The notes: generated from the sequence alone by a model not told the origin. A stretch of 64,000 bases of DNA from Pontibaca methylaminivorans (GCF_900156525.1 NZ_FTPS01000001.1:682001-746000); one strand, 5' to 3'; shown: positions 15,901 through 25,953, numbered from the stretch's first letter. Program-made: numbers and translations.

Positions 15901-16440
15901 ATGAGCGACCGTTTCTTCGTCGTGACGGGCGGCCCCGGTGCCGGCAAGACCAGCCTCATCGAGGAACTCGCCCGCCGCGGCTTCCACACGATCCCCGAAT
16001 CCGGCCGCGCGATCATTCAGGACGAAATGCGCCGGGGCGGCAGCGCCCTGCCCTGGGCTGATCGCACCGCCTTTGCCGAGAGGATGCTGCAGCGCGACCT
16101 GGACGCCTATCGCACTGCGCAGACCCGCACAGGGCCGGTGATCTTCGACCGGGGCGTTCCCGACATCCTCGGCTACCTGACGCTCTGCCGACTTCCGGTT
16201 CCGCCGCAACTCGCCGCAGCCGCCGAAACGGCCCGCTACAACCGCCGCGTTTTCCTGGCACCCTATTGGGACGACATCTTCACGCAGGACGCCGAGCGCA
16301 AGCAGAGCCGCGCCGAGGCCGAAGCGACCTGCGCGGCGATGCGCGCGACCTATGCCGCGCTCGGATACGACATCATGGAGCTGCCACGCGCAGATACCGC
16401 GCGGCGCGCCGACATCGTCGCGGCGCATCTGGAGTGCTGA
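15901..16440 (+). CDS. AAA_28-type small ATPase
   Basis: 179-aa P-loop protein with Walker A GGPGAGKTS at residues 10-18 next to the start, a RAIIQDEM segment and FDRGVPD (Walker-B-like, ~residues 82-88). This matches the AAA_28 family of predicted ATPases/nucleotide kinases, which resemble thymidylate-kinase-type folds. Substrate is not known. The ATG was chosen because the P-loop follows immediately; in-frame codons upstream extend into the repeat-rich gap. Confidence 0.8.
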   Translation: MSDRFFVVTGGPGAGKTSLIEELARRGFHTIPESGRAIIQDEMRRGGSALPWADRTAFAERMLQRDLDAYRTAQTRTGPVIFDRGVPDILGYLTLCRLPVPPQLAAAAETARYNRRVFLAPYWDDIFTQDAERKQSRAEAEATCAAMRATYAALGYDIMELPRADTARRADIVAAHLEC

Positions 16441-16939
16441 CGTAAAGCCATGCCGTCCGGCCGGGGTCATCCGCGGATACCGGGTCGGGCACCGGACACT
16501 TACCCGGAGGGCAAGCAACGGCAAGCGACCGCCGGGTTTGTCCCGTCGGCGGCGGGACTCCTCCATTTCCCACGCGGCCCCGACCGGGGCGGATTTAGTG
16601 TTTTACATGGGTATCCTGCTCGTTATTCTGTTGACGATCCACTGGAAAGTTCCCCATGCCTGACGGAGGCGTTGCGCCCGCACTCCCCTTTCCGAGAGAC
16701 AGCCGCCGGCAGAGCCGCTGCGGATCACGGCATCATTTTGAGCGCGGACGCGGTCACGAACACGATCACACCCCGGAAGACCGCCCAGCCATGCGAACCG
16801 GCCAGCGCCTGATTTCCGGCCGACCGGCGGCCGGCATGCTCGCCCCCCTTCCGTCCGGGCCGCCCCGCGCCGGTGCTGACAACCCGGCGCCGCCCGGGCG
16901 CCGCGGCCTCCGGCCGGGCTGATCGGAGACCGGCGCCGC
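16441..16939. other. Gene-poor 500-bp gap before kefB
   Basis: No frame here looks coding. An AT-richer patch near 16595-16650 contains TTGACG and an 18-codon hydrophobic frame (16606-16662, MGILLVILLTIHWKVPHA) with no Shine-Dalgarno. A GCGCC-GCCCGG-GCGCC hairpin lies near 16890. The kefB promoter probably lies in this gap. Confidence 0.4.
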
Positions 16940-18826
16940 GTGGAAATCTTTCTCTATCAGGCTTCGATCTACCTGGCGGCGGCGGTCATCGCGGTGCCCT
17001 TTGCGGCACGATTGGGGCTCGGCTCGGTGCTCGGCTACCTGGCAGCAGGCATCATCATCGGTCCGGTGCTCGGGCTGGTCGGCGCGGAAACCGAAGAGTT
17101 GCAGCATATCGCCGAATTCGGCGTGGTGATGATGCTGTTCCTGATCGGGCTCGAGATCGAGCCGCTCGCGCTCTGGAGCATGCGCCGGCGCATGTTCGGC
17201 CTTGGCGGTGCGCAGGTTCTGCTGACCGCGCTCGTGCTCATGGGCGCGGCGATGCTGCTTGGCCAGCCGTGGCAGACCGGGCTTGCGATCGGGCTGACGC
17301 TGGCGCTTTCCTCGACCGCGATCGTGCTCCAGACGCTTTCGGAAAAGGGGCTGATCCAGACCCGGGGCGGGCGATCCATCTTCGCGGTGCTGCTGATGCA
17401 GGATCTGGCGGTGATCCCGATCCTTGCACTGATGCCGCTGCTTGCGGTCGGCGCGCGGTCCGCCTCGCCCGAGCAGATCGCCGCCGAGGCACAGGAAAAG
17501 GCGTTCTCGATCGTGGACGGGCTGCCCGGCTGGGAGGTGACGCTGATCACCGCCGGGGCGATCGGGGCGGTGATCCTTTCCGGCATCTACCTCACGCGGC
17601 CCCTGTTTCGCTATATCCACGCCGCCAACCTGCGCGAGATGTATACCGCGCTGGCGCTGCTGATCGTGGTGGCGATATCGTTCCTGATGACGCTGGTCGG
17701 GCTTTCCCCGGCGCTCGGGGCATTTCTGGCCGGGGTGGTGCTGGCCAATACGGAATTCCGCCATGAACTGGAAAGCGACCTGAACCCGTTCAAGGGGCTG
17801 CTGCTCGGGCTGTTCTTCATCACCGTCGGCGCGGGAATGAATTTCAATGCCTTTTTCCAGGAAGCCGACAACCTGGTCGAACTCGCCCTGCTGGTGATCC
17901 TCGTCAAGGGAAGTGTGCTTTATCTGCTCGGGCGGCTTTCGGGGCTCAAGGGGCGCGACCGCTGGCTGTTCAGCCTGTCGCTGGCGCAGGCGGGGGAATT
18001 CGGCTTCGTGCTGGTCGCCTTTGCCGGACAGGTCGGGGTGTTTTCCGACCGGCTCGCGGATGAAATGCTGATGATCATCACACTCAGCATGCTGATCACG
18101 CCGCTTCTGTTCATCCTTTACAACGTGGTGTCGGCCCGGATCACCGACCCGAAGCGTGAACTGCCCCCCGACACCATCGACTTTCAGGCCGCGGTCATCA
18201 TCGCCGGGGTTGGCCGTTTCGGCCAGATCGTGAACCGGCTGGTGCGCGCAAGCGGCTTCCGCACCGTGGTGCTCGACAGCGACATGGACAAGATCCAGCT
18301 GATGCGCCGCTTCGGCTTCAAGGGATTCCTCGGCGATCCGACGCGCCCCGAACTGCTGGATGCCGCGGGGCTTGCCCGGGCGCGGGTGCTGGTCGCGGCC
18401 ATGGACGGGCGCGAAAAGATCACCCGTCTTGTCACCTATGCGCGGCGCCAGCGGCCCGACCTGCATATCATCGCCCGCGCCTATGACCGCTCGCACGCCT
18501 ATGAGCTTTACCGGGCCGGCGCCAATGACATCGTCCGCGAGATGTTCGATTCCTCCCTGCGGGCCGGGCGCTATGTGCTTGAAAACGTGGGCCTGACCGA
18601 ATTCGAGGCCGCAACGGCCGCCCGCACCTTTTCGGCTCACGACCGTCATGCGCTGCAGCAGCTTGCCGAGGTCTGGAACCCCGACATCCCGGCGACGCAG
18701 AACACCGCCTATATCGAACGCATGCGCGCCCTGCAGCAGGAACTGGAGACCGAGTTGCTCAATCAGGTGCGGGGAAAGGCCCCGCCGCCCGAGACACCGC
18801 CCGAACCGGCCCCCGAATCCGCCTGA
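16940..18826 (+). CDS. KefB/KefC-type K+/H+ antiporter with TrkA-N domain (GTG start)
   Basis: 628-aa inner-membrane CPA2 family protein. Residues ~1-385 form a Na+/H+ exchanger domain of about 12 segments, including the STAIVLQTL and FFITVGAGM motifs. Residues ~415-530 form a RCK/TrkA-N domain with the Rossmann loop AGVGRFGQIVNRL. Such proteins release K+ in exchange for H+ under electrophilic stress, gated by glutathione adducts. That role is plausible beside formaldehyde-producing pathways but is not shown here. The GTG at 16940 has GGAG 12 nt upstream. Convergent with cobT, with only 6 bp between the stops. Confidence 0.9.
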   Translation: MEIFLYQASIYLAAAVIAVPFAARLGLGSVLGYLAAGIIIGPVLGLVGAETEELQHIAEFGVVMMLFLIGLEIEPLALWSMRRRMFGLGGAQVLLTALVLMGAAMLLGQPWQTGLAIGLTLALSSTAIVLQTLSEKGLIQTRGGRSIFAVLLMQDLAVIPILALMPLLAVGARSASPEQIAAEAQEKAFSIVDGLPGWEVTLITAGAIGAVILSGIYLTRPLFRYIHAANLREMYTALALLIVVAISFLMTLVGLSPALGAFLAGVVLANTEFRHELESDLNPFKGLLLGLFFITVGAGMNFNAFFQEADNLVELALLVILVKGSVLYLLGRLSGLKGRDRWLFSLSLAQAGEFGFVLVAFAGQVGVFSDRLADEMLMIITLSMLITPLLFILYNVVSARITDPKRELPPDTIDFQAAVIIAGVGRFGQIVNRLVRASGFRTVVLDSDMDKIQLMRRFGFKGFLGDPTRPELLDAAGLARARVLVAAMDGREKITRLVTYARRQRPDLHIIARAYDRSHAYELYRAGANDIVREMFDSSLRAGRYVLENVGLTEFEAATAARTFSAHDRHALQQLAEVWNPDIPATQNTAYIERMRALQQELETELLNQVRGKAPPPETPPEPAPESA

Positions 18827-18832
18827 ACCGCC

Positions 18833-19864
18833 TCAGCCCGTGCTCACTCCGGCCTCGGCAAAGGTCGCCATGTGCGAATGGCACGCCAGCGCCCCGCGCA
18901 GGATCTGGATCGCAAGCGCCGCTCCCGACCCCTCGCCCAGCCGCAGGCCGAGCGCCAGCAGCGGTTTCTTCCCCAGCGCCTGCAGAAGCGCCGCATGTCC
19001 GGTCTCGGCGCTTTCGTGGCCGGCAAGCGCGTGGTCCAGCGCCGCCGCCTCGGTGCGCAGCAGGCAAAGCGCGGCCGAGCAGCAGATGAACCCGTCGAGC
19101 AGCACCGGAATCCGCAACTGCCGCGCGGCGCCGATCGCCCCCGCCGTGGCCGCGATTTCGCGCCCGCCGAGCCGGGCCAGAACGTCGAGCCCGTCGCGCA
19201 GCCCGTCCCGGTGGCGCGCGACACCCTCGGCCACCACCCGCGTCTTGATCGCAAGCCCCGCGTCATCGACCCCGGTGCCGCGCCCGGTCCAGTCACCGGC
19301 CTCACCGCCCAGCAGCGCATGGCAGATCGCCGCGGCGGCTGTGGTGTTCCCGATGCCCATCTCGCCCGCGACCAGCAGGTCGGCACCGGGATCGACCGCC
19401 TCCCAGCCGGCGTTCAGCGCGGCCAGGCAGTCGGCGTCGCTCATCGCCGGGCCTTGCGTGAAATCATCGGTCGGCCGGTCGAGTTCGAGCGCATGAATAT
19501 CCATCTGCGCCCCGGCCAGCGCGGCAAGCTGATTGATCGCGGCACCGCGGGCGCGGAAATTCGCAACCATCTGCTCCGTCACCTCCGGCGGAAAGGCCGA
19601 AACGCCCCGGGCGCAGACGCCGTGATTGCCCGCGAACACGAGGATCTGCGGCGCGCGGATGTCCGGCCGGGCCGAGCCGCGCCAGCCCGCATACCAGATC
19701 GCCAGATCCTCGAGCCGCCCGAGCGCACCCGGCGGCTTGGTCAGTTCGCGGTTGCGGTCGGCGGCTCCTGCGCGCGCCGAAAGATCGGGGCCCGGCGCAT
19801 CGGCAAGGCGCGCGCGAAATTCGTCCAGTCCGGAAAGCCGCTTCAGCATGGGGCGTGATTGCAT
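18833..19864 (-). CDS. cobT: Nicotinate-nucleotide--dimethylbenzimidazole phosphoribosyltransferase CobT
   Basis: Makes alpha-ribazole phosphate from nicotinate mononucleotide and dimethylbenzimidazole for the lower ligand of cobalamin. It is 343 aa, near the family norm. Conserved blocks: [19 protein letters not shown] at the N-terminus, [29 protein letters not shown], and near the C-terminus [12 protein letters not shown], whose Glu is the catalytic base in Salmonella CobT. An internal ATG at codon 6 is an alternative start. Its usual partner cobS is 12.5 kb away, also divergent. Confidence 0.96.
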   Translation of the reverse strand: MQSRPMLKRLSGLDEFRARLADAPGPDLSARAGAADRNRELTKPPGALGRLEDLAIWYAGWRGSARPDIRAPQILVFAGNHGVCARGVSAFPPEVTEQMVANFRARGAAINQLAALAGAQMDIHALELDRPTDDFTQGPAMSDADCLAALNAGWEAVDPGADLLVAGEMGIGNTTAAAAICHALLGGEAGDWTGRGTGVDDAGLAIKTRVVAEGVARHRDGLRDGLDVLARLGGREIAATAGAIGAARQLRIPVLLDGFICCSAALCLLRTEAAALDHALAGHESAETGHAALLQALGKKPLLALGLRLGEGSGAALAIQILRGALACHSHMATFAEAGVSTG

Positions 19865-19908
19865 CCGGCGGGCGCGTTCTGCAAGCCCTTCCTTCGCCGG
19901 GCGCGTTT

Positions 19909-20835
19909 TCAGCGCTGGACCGGGGCGGGCGCGCGTCGTTCCTCGTCAAGCCAGTGCACGAAAACATCACGGGCCTCGGCACAGATCTCGCGATCCGGGT
20001 GGCGGTCGGACTGGATCAGGTAATAGTCGAAGTTCTCCAGCACCGAAATGTCCGAAAGGCGCACGAGCCGCCCCTCGGCCAGGTCGGGCGCGATCATCGC
20101 CGGCGGGCAGAGCGCCACGCCCTGCCCCGCCAGCGCCGCCGCGCGCAGGAGGTTGAAATCCTCGAACACCGGCCCGGGAAGGCGCTCCGGCAGCGGCAGG
20201 CCGGCGCGCTCGAACCAGAGCTGCCAGCCCGACAGGTCGGTGTCGTGCAAAAGGCCGATCTCGAGAAACTGCTCGGTCGAAAGCGGCGCCGACGATTCCT
20301 TCAGGATCGCGGGGCTGCACACCGGAAAGCTGGTTCCCGACAGGAACTGCCCCGCCCGCAACCCCAGCCCGCCCGGTTTCACATCGGAAAAGACCAGCGC
20401 GAGATCGACCATGTTGAAGTCGATCTGCTGGCCGTGATGGGCATAGACCACCCGCAACTGGACATCGGGATGCAGCCCGTGGAACCGCGGCAGGCGGGGA
20501 ATCAGCCAGCAGACCGCAACCGAGGGAATCGCCGCCACGACCAGCGCATCGGGGCGCGCCTGCCGCCGCGTGCGCCGGCAGGCGGTCTCGATGTCGTCGA
20601 ACGCCAGCGTGAGTTCGCGCGCGAGCGTCTCGCCCCAGGGCTGCAGTTTCGGCCGGCCGCCGCTGCGGTCGAAAAGCGGCACTCCGAACCATTCCTCCAG
20701 ATGACGAATCTGATGGCTGACAGCCGATTGCGTGACGAAGAGCGCCTCGGAGGCGGCCCGGAAACTGCCGTGACGCGCGACGGCCTCGAAGGCCCGCAAG
20801 GCGTTCAGAGGGGTCTGGGACACGGCTCTCCCCAT
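19909..20835 (-). CDS. LysR-type regulator divergent from creatinase (GcvA-like)
   Basis: 308-aa LTTR. Residues ~8-67 form the HTH ([34 protein letters not shown] in part), then a periplasmic-binding-like effector domain. HTH and spacing resemble GcvA-type regulators. The ATG at 20835 gives the standard LTTR N-terminus; a frame open further upstream would run into the divergent promoter. Position next to creatinase suggests it controls creatinine/creatine use, with a product or substrate as co-inducer. Ends only 44 bp before the cobT start. Confidence 0.88.
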   Translation of the reverse strand: MGRAVSQTPLNALRAFEAVARHGSFRAASEALFVTQSAVSHQIRHLEEWFGVPLFDRSGGRPKLQPWGETLARELTLAFDDIETACRRTRRQARPDALVVAAIPSVAVCWLIPRLPRFHGLHPDVQLRVVYAHHGQQIDFNMVDLALVFSDVKPGGLGLRAGQFLSGTSFPVCSPAILKESSAPLSTEQFLEIGLLHDTDLSGWQLWFERAGLPLPERLPGPVFEDFNLLRAAALAGQGVALCPPAMIAPDLAEGRLVRLSDISVLENFDYYLIQSDRHPDREICAEARDVFVHWLDEERRAPAPVQR

Positions 20836-20854
20836 GAGAAAAACTAAAGCATCG

Positions 20855-20868
20855 GATGATTTATCATC
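20855..20868. promoter_or_regulatory. Candidate LysR operator between the regulator and creatinase
   Basis: GATGAT-TT-ATCATC, a perfect 14-bp palindrome, is centred in the 92-bp divergent gap. LTTRs bind short inverted repeats in such gaps, usually T-N11-A; this one begins 20 bp from the regulator's ATG. Confidence 0.4.
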
Positions 20869-20927
20869 GTTTGACCCAAGGTCAGTCAACCCACATTCTT
20901 CATCGGCAACCATCGGAGGAGCCCGTC

Positions 20928-22151
20928 ATGAGCGAGCGTGAAAGACTTCAGAACTACGTCGGCAACGGCGAAAAAGTGAAGCCGACCTTCTCGGCCGCCG
21001 AGATGCAGCGGCGTCAGGATGCGATCCGCGCCTATATGGCACAGGAAAATATCGACGCGGCGCTGTTTACTTCCTATCATTGCGTTAACTATTATTCCGA
21101 CTTCCTCTACTGCTATTTCGGCCGCCGCTACGGTCTCGTGATCGACCACGACAAGGCGACCTCGATCAGCGCCGGCATCGACGGCGGCCAGCCTTGGCGG
21201 CGCACCTTCGGCGACAACATCACCTATACCGACTGGCAGAAGGACAACTACTTCTATGCGGTGCGCCAGCTTGTCGGCGGCGCCAAGCGCATCGGGATCG
21301 AGTTCGATCACATCAACCTCGACACGATGGACCTGCTGAAAAAGGAATTCCCCGGCGTCGAATTCGTGGACATCGCCGCCGCCTCCATGCGCCAGCGGTT
21401 CATCAAGTCGCCCGAGGAAATCGCCCATATCACCGAGATGACGCGGATCGCCGACCTGGGCGGCGCCGCCTGCGTCGAGGCGATCGCGGTCGGTGTACCG
21501 GAACATGAGGTCGCCCTGCATTCGACCCAGACCATGGTGCGCGAAATCGCCAGAACCTGGCCCCATGGCGAACTCATGGATACCTGGACCTGGTTCCAGT
21601 CGGGCATCAACACCGATGGCGCGCACAACCCCGTCACCTCGCGCAAGATCGAGCGCGGCGATATCCTGTCGCTGAACTGCTTTCCGATGGCCGCCGGCTA
21701 TTATGTGGCGCTCGAGCGCACGCTTTTCGCCGAAGAGGCCAGCGACGAGCATATCCGCCTGTGGAACATCAACTGCGAAGTGCATGACCGCGGCAAGGAG
21801 CTGCTGGTTCCCGGCAACAAGTGCTCGGACATCGCCAAGGAACTGAACGAGATCTACGCCAAGCACGATCTGCTGCAATATCGCAGCTTCGGCTACGGCC
21901 ACAGCTTTGGTGTGCTCTGCCACTACTACGGACGCGAGGCAGGGCTCGAACTGCGCGAGGACTGCGAAACCGTGCTGGAGCCCGGAATGGTCATCTCGAT
22001 GGAGCCGATGATCACCATCCCCGAAGGCCAGCCGGGCGCCGGTGGCTATCGCGAGCACGATATCCTCGTGATCACCGATGACAACAACAAGGGCAATCGC
22101 AACATCACCGGATTCCCCTACGGTCCCGATCATCTGATCGTCAGGAAATGA
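20928..22151 (+). CDS. Creatinase (creatine amidinohydrolase)
   Basis: Hydrolyses creatine to sarcosine and urea (EC 3.5.3.3). It is 407 aa with the pita-bread (M24-like) fold, which in creatinase works without metal. It closely resembles known creatinases: TSYHCVNYYSDFLYCYFGR, ISAGIDGGQPWRRTFG, ELMDTWTWFQSGINTDGAHN (the His corresponds to catalytic His232 of Pseudomonas putida creatinase) and GYGHSFGVLCHYYGREAGLE. ATG at 20928 follows GGAGGA by 7 nt. First gene of the creatinine block and followed by its own terminator. Confidence 0.95.
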   Translation: MSERERLQNYVGNGEKVKPTFSAAEMQRRQDAIRAYMAQENIDAALFTSYHCVNYYSDFLYCYFGRRYGLVIDHDKATSISAGIDGGQPWRRTFGDNITYTDWQKDNYFYAVRQLVGGAKRIGIEFDHINLDTMDLLKKEFPGVEFVDIAAASMRQRFIKSPEEIAHITEMTRIADLGGAACVEAIAVGVPEHEVALHSTQTMVREIARTWPHGELMDTWTWFQSGINTDGAHNPVTSRKIERGDILSLNCFPMAAGYYVALERTLFAEEASDEHIRLWNINCEVHDRGKELLVPGNKCSDIAKELNEIYAKHDLLQYRSFGYGHSFGVLCHYYGREAGLELREDCETVLEPGMVISMEPMITIPEGQPGAGGYREHDILVITDDNNKGNRNITGFPYGPDHLIVRK

Positions 22152-22155
22152 CACG

Positions 22156-22188
22156 AAGGACGGGCGGCCATGGCCGCCCGTCCTTTTC
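22156..22188 (+). terminator. Terminator after creatinase
   Basis: A perfect 30-nt palindrome (arms 22156-22170 and 22171-22185, AAGGACGGGCGGCCA and complement) is followed by TTC. It lies 4 bp after the stop codon and separates creatinase from the permease gene. Confidence 0.85.
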
Positions 22189-22301
22189 ATAAAGGCTGCC
22201 GCTGCGGGTGGGGGAGCACCTGCACGGCCAGCACAGACAGCGTCCTGCTTCTTTCAGCAGGCAGCCCGGGTCCGGAAGCAATCAGCAGGGAGGCTGGTTT
22301 C

Positions 22302-23681
22302 ATGGAATACGGCACAACAAAAATTCCCGCGAAAGGCCGGACCTACGGGTTCTTCGACCTGACCGTGACCTGGTTCGGTTCGGGCGTGAACACGGGATCC
22401 TGGTTCTTCGGCGGCATGGCCGCGGCGATCGGGATGGGGTTCGTCATGCGATACAGCCTCATCTATCTGCCGTTGCTGATGATCCCCTGGGCCATGGTCG
22501 GCTGGATCGCCTGGCGCCACGGGGCCTCGACGGTGACCTCGACCATTCCGGCGCTCGGGGTGAAGGGGGCACGGCTTGCCGGGATCGGCGAATTCTTCGG
22601 GATGATCGGCTGGCCCAGCATCAACACCTTCATCGCCGCGATTTCGCTCACCTATGTGTTCGGGCAGATGTTCGGCTGGCCGACCTACGGGCAGGAGGGC
22701 GCGCTCTGGCCGCTGATGCTCGGGATCCTGATCACGGCGGTCACGCAGGGCGTGATCGTGGTCATCGGCCATCATGCGATCAAGTACCTGGAATGGATCG
22801 CGGTCGTCCTGCTGATCATACTCGGCATCTGGGAAACAGTCGTGGTGCTCCAGCACTGGGACATCCGCGAGATCATGAGCGTCGAGATGCCCGCCGCCCA
22901 GCACAGCACCGCCTTCTACTTCGATCTGGCCTTCGGCTTCTGCTGGGGCTGGGCGATGATCGGCGATTTCGGCCGTTTCGCCAGGCGGCCCGGCGGCGCC
23001 ACCGTCGGGAGCTGGCTCGGTGTCAATCTCGGACAGGGCTGGTTCATGCTGGTCGGCGCGGTCGGCGTGATCGGCGTGGTGCTGGATACCGGCATCTATG
23101 ACCCGAACGCATCGGATCCGAGCTCGATCATCGCATCGCTCGGGCTTGGCACGGTGGCGTTCCTCGTGGTGTTCTTCGCCACCGTCAGCACCAACGTGAC
23201 CGTGCTTTACGGTGCCGGGATGGGGCTGATCGGGGCCGCGCGCCCGACCTCGCCGCGCCGGATGCTGCTGTTCATCGCCATCCTGCAACTGATCATGTGC
23301 TTCATCCCGCTCGCCTTCGAGCAGTTCGTCAGCTATTTCCAGTTCTTCCTCGGCATCATCGGCGGCATCTTCCTGCCCATGTGGACGCTGGTGGTCCTCG
23401 ACTATTTCGTGGTCCGCAAGCGCCGCGTGAGCGATGACGACCTCTATGCAGAGGAAAACCCCGACGGCACCACCCGCAGCCGCCTTGGCGACTGGAACCT
23501 GGCCGGCTGGATCTCGGCCATTATCGGGCTCGGCACCTTCTACACGCTGAACTACGGGCTGACCGACATCGCGGCCACCACGACCGCCGCCTTTCCGGCG
23601 ATCGCGATCACGGCGGTCAGCTATCTGTTCCTGACGCTGGTGGCCGGGCTGGGCCGCGAGACGCGCCTCTCTGCCGCCTGA
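22302..23681 (+). CDS. NCS1/CodB-type permease, probable creatinine or creatine importer
   Basis: 459-aa integral membrane protein with ~12 hydrophobic segments and NCS1 features (FFDLTVTWFGSGVNTGSWFF near the N-terminus, FDLAFGFCWGWAMIGDFGRF in the middle). The NCS1 family carries cytosine, hydantoin, allantoin and similar ring compounds by cation symport. Creatinine is a cyclic ureide-like ring, and the gene is flanked by creatinase and creatininase, so creatinine uptake is the best inference. ATG at 22302 is preceded by GGGAGG. Confidence 0.85.
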   Translation: MEYGTTKIPAKGRTYGFFDLTVTWFGSGVNTGSWFFGGMAAAIGMGFVMRYSLIYLPLLMIPWAMVGWIAWRHGASTVTSTIPALGVKGARLAGIGEFFGMIGWPSINTFIAAISLTYVFGQMFGWPTYGQEGALWPLMLGILITAVTQGVIVVIGHHAIKYLEWIAVVLLIILGIWETVVVLQHWDIREIMSVEMPAAQHSTAFYFDLAFGFCWGWAMIGDFGRFARRPGGATVGSWLGVNLGQGWFMLVGAVGVIGVVLDTGIYDPNASDPSSIIASLGLGTVAFLVVFFATVSTNVTVLYGAGMGLIGAARPTSPRRMLLFIAILQLIMCFIPLAFEQFVSYFQFFLGIIGGIFLPMWTLVVLDYFVVRKRRVSDDDLYAEENPDGTTRSRLGDWNLAGWISAIIGLGTFYTLNYGLTDIAATTTAAFPAIAITAVSYLFLTLVAGLGRETRLSAA

Positions 23682-23749
23682 CCGGCAAGACCGCGGGCGG
23701 CGCGCATCCCCCGCCGCCGCCCGCACCGCTTCCAACGGAGTTTCTGGCA

Positions 23750-24526
23750 ATGGAAAAGACCCGCATATCCGAACTGGCCTGGCCCGAATACGCGCAGCGC
23801 GTCAGGGATGGCGCCATGGTGCTGATCCCTGTCGGCGCACTCGAACAGCACGGGCCGCACATGAGCATGAACCCCGACGTGCTGCTGCCGACGGCGATCT
23901 CGGAACGGGTCGCCGCCAATATCGGCGGGCTGGTCGCCCCGGCGCTGGTATACGGCTACAAGTCACAACAGCAGAGCGGCGGCGGCAACCACCTGCCGGG
24001 CACGACAAGCCTTGACGGCAACACCATGATCAACGTGGTGCGCGACGTCCTGCGCGAGCTTGCGCGCCACGGGGTGCGCCGCGTCACCCTGGTGAACGGG
24101 CATTACGAAAATTCCATGTTCCTGACCGAGGGCGTCGATCTCGCCATCCGCGAACTCGGCTGGAGCGGGGTCCACGATTTCCGCTGCGTGATCCTGTCCT
24201 ACTGGGATTTCATCGACGAAACGACCATCCGCGCGATCTATGCCGACGATTTCCCCGGCTGGGCCGTCGAACACGGCGGGGTGCTCGAGACCTCGCTCAT
24301 GCTGCACCTGCACCCGCATCTGGTGAACATGGATCTGGTCGAAGACCACCCGCCGGCGGAATTTCCGCCCTATGACCATTTCCCCGTCAAGCCCGAGCTC
24401 ACCCCCGCCTCGGGCTGTCTTTCGTCGGCACGGCGGGCCACGGCGGAATACGGGGAACTGCTGCTCCGGGTCGCGGTGGAGGGAATCTCCACGGCGCTCG
24501 GAACGGCTTTTGATCCGGCCACCTGA
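23750..24526 (+). CDS. Creatininase (creatinine amidohydrolase)
   Basis: Opens the creatinine ring to creatine (EC 3.5.2.10), reversibly. It is 258 aa, like the Pseudomonas putida enzyme. Metal ligands are visible: Glu and His in PVGALEQHGPHM, Asp in MNPDVLLPTA, and His/Glu in LVNGHYENSMF. Further family blocks are YGYKSQQQSGGGNHLPGTTS and EHGGVLETSLMLHLHP. Start ATG follows a GGAG 9-12 nt upstream. It acts immediately before creatinase in the pathway. Confidence 0.95.
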   Translation: MEKTRISELAWPEYAQRVRDGAMVLIPVGALEQHGPHMSMNPDVLLPTAISERVAANIGGLVAPALVYGYKSQQQSGGGNHLPGTTSLDGNTMINVVRDVLRELARHGVRRVTLVNGHYENSMFLTEGVDLAIRELGWSGVHDFRCVILSYWDFIDETTIRAIYADDFPGWAVEHGGVLETSLMLHLHPHLVNMDLVEDHPPAEFPPYDHFPVKPELTPASGCLSSARRATAEYGELLLRVAVEGISTALGTAFDPAT

Positions 24527-24610
24527 CGCTGCCGGCGGCACCCGTCCGCCGGCATTTCCATGTTCAGCGCCGGCAGGAGGAGCCGGCGCGCCTTACCCCG
24601 GGAGGGTTCC

Positions 24611-25930
24611 ATGACCAACACCACCGCCGACCCCGGCCATATTCCTGCCCCCGAAGAGGTGCAGGCCGGCGTCGTGAAGAAAGTTCTCGGCGCAAGTTTC
24701 CTCGGCAACTTCGTCGAGTGGTTCGATTACGCATCCTATGGCTATCTCGCCACGGCGATCGCGGTCGCGTTCTTTCCCAACCGCGACCCGCAGGCGGCGC
24801 TGATGGCGACCTTTGCGGTTTTCGCCATCTCCTTCGTGGTGCGCCCGGTCGGCGGCATCATCTGGGGGCTGATCGGCGACCGGCTGGGGCGGCGCACGGC
24901 GCTGTCGTGGTCGATCCTCATCATGTCGGGCGCGACCACGCTGATCGCCTTCCTGCCAAGCTATCAGAGCATCGGCATCTGGGCGCCGATCCTGCTGCTC
25001 CTGCTGCGCATCGTCCAGGGCTTTTCCGCCTCGGGCGAATATGCGGGCGCGGCGGCTTTCATCTCGGAATACTCGCCCCCGAACAAACGCGGGCTTTACA
25101 CCAGCATGGTTCCGGCCTCGACCGCGACCGGGCTGCTGGCGGGGTCGCTCATGTCGGCGGCGCTCTACTGGCTGCTGAGCGATGCGCAGATGCATTCCTT
25201 CGGCTGGCGCCTGCCCTTCCTGCTGGCCTTCCCGCTCGGCATCGTCGGGCTTTATATCCGGCTCAAGCTCGAGGATACGCCGAAGTTCCGCGAACTCGAG
25301 GCCGAACAGCAGGTTGAACGCACCCCGATCCGCGACCTGTTCACCTTCCATCGCCGCGAGGTCATCATCGCCTTTGGCGTGACCTGCCTGAACGCGGTCG
25401 GCTTCTACCTGATCCTCAGCTACATGCCGACCTACCTGTCCGAGGAACTGGGCATGGAGCACGCGGTCTCGACCCTTGCGACCAGCGTTTCGCTCATCAC
25501 CTATATCTTCCTGATCTTCCTGATGGGCCGGCTTTCGGACATCTTCGGGCGCAAGACGGCGCTGATTACCGCCTCGGTGCTGTTCATCCTGCTGACCGTG
25601 CCGCTGTTCCGAATGCTGGACGGCATGGGTTTCGCCATGGTCATCCTGATCCAGATCGCCTTCGGCGCCTTGCTCACCATCAATGACGGAACGCTCGCGA
25701 CCTTCCTGACCGAGCTTTTCCCGACCAAGGTGCGGTTCTCGGGCTTTGCCTTCAGCTTCAACAGCGCGAACGCCCTGTTCGGCGGCACCGCCCCCTTCAT
25801 GGCGACCTGGCTGATCGGGCTGTCCGGCAGCAAGCTCGCGCCGGCCTGGTATCTCGTGGCGGCGGCTGTGGTCGCGCTGATCGCCATGCTGATGGCGACG
25901 GAAACGGCGGGCAAGCCGCTCAAGGACTGA
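24611..25930 (+). CDS. MFS transporter, metabolite:H+ symporter (MHS/ProP-like) family
   Basis: 439-aa, 12-segment MFS protein. Family signatures: ASFLGNFVEWFDYASYGYLA near residue 30, GGIIWGLIGDRLGRRTAL (loop 2-3 motif), LRIVQGFSASGEYAGAAAFI and GRLSDIFGRKTAL. MHS proteins take up betaines, proline, citrate or related zwitterions. Context suggests creatine, sarcosine or a related N-methyl compound. The block has two different importers, so they probably serve different intermediates. Strong Shine-Dalgarno GGGAGGG. Confidence 0.85.
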   Translation: MTNTTADPGHIPAPEEVQAGVVKKVLGASFLGNFVEWFDYASYGYLATAIAVAFFPNRDPQAALMATFAVFAISFVVRPVGGIIWGLIGDRLGRRTALSWSILIMSGATTLIAFLPSYQSIGIWAPILLLLLRIVQGFSASGEYAGAAAFISEYSPPNKRGLYTSMVPASTATGLLAGSLMSAALYWLLSDAQMHSFGWRLPFLLAFPLGIVGLYIRLKLEDTPKFRELEAEQQVERTPIRDLFTFHRREVIIAFGVTCLNAVGFYLILSYMPTYLSEELGMEHAVSTLATSVSLITYIFLIFLMGRLSDIFGRKTALITASVLFILLTVPLFRMLDGMGFAMVILIQIAFGALLTINDGTLATFLTELFPTKVRFSGFAFSFNSANALFGGTAPFMATWLIGLSGSKLAPAWYLVAAAVVALIAMLMATETAGKPLKD

Positions 25931-25953
25931 GCGCTCCCACACCGCCGTTTCAG

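Noticed and set aside
16606-16662. 18-residue hydrophobic peptide frame
   Set aside because: No ribosome binding site and no context; length well within chance.
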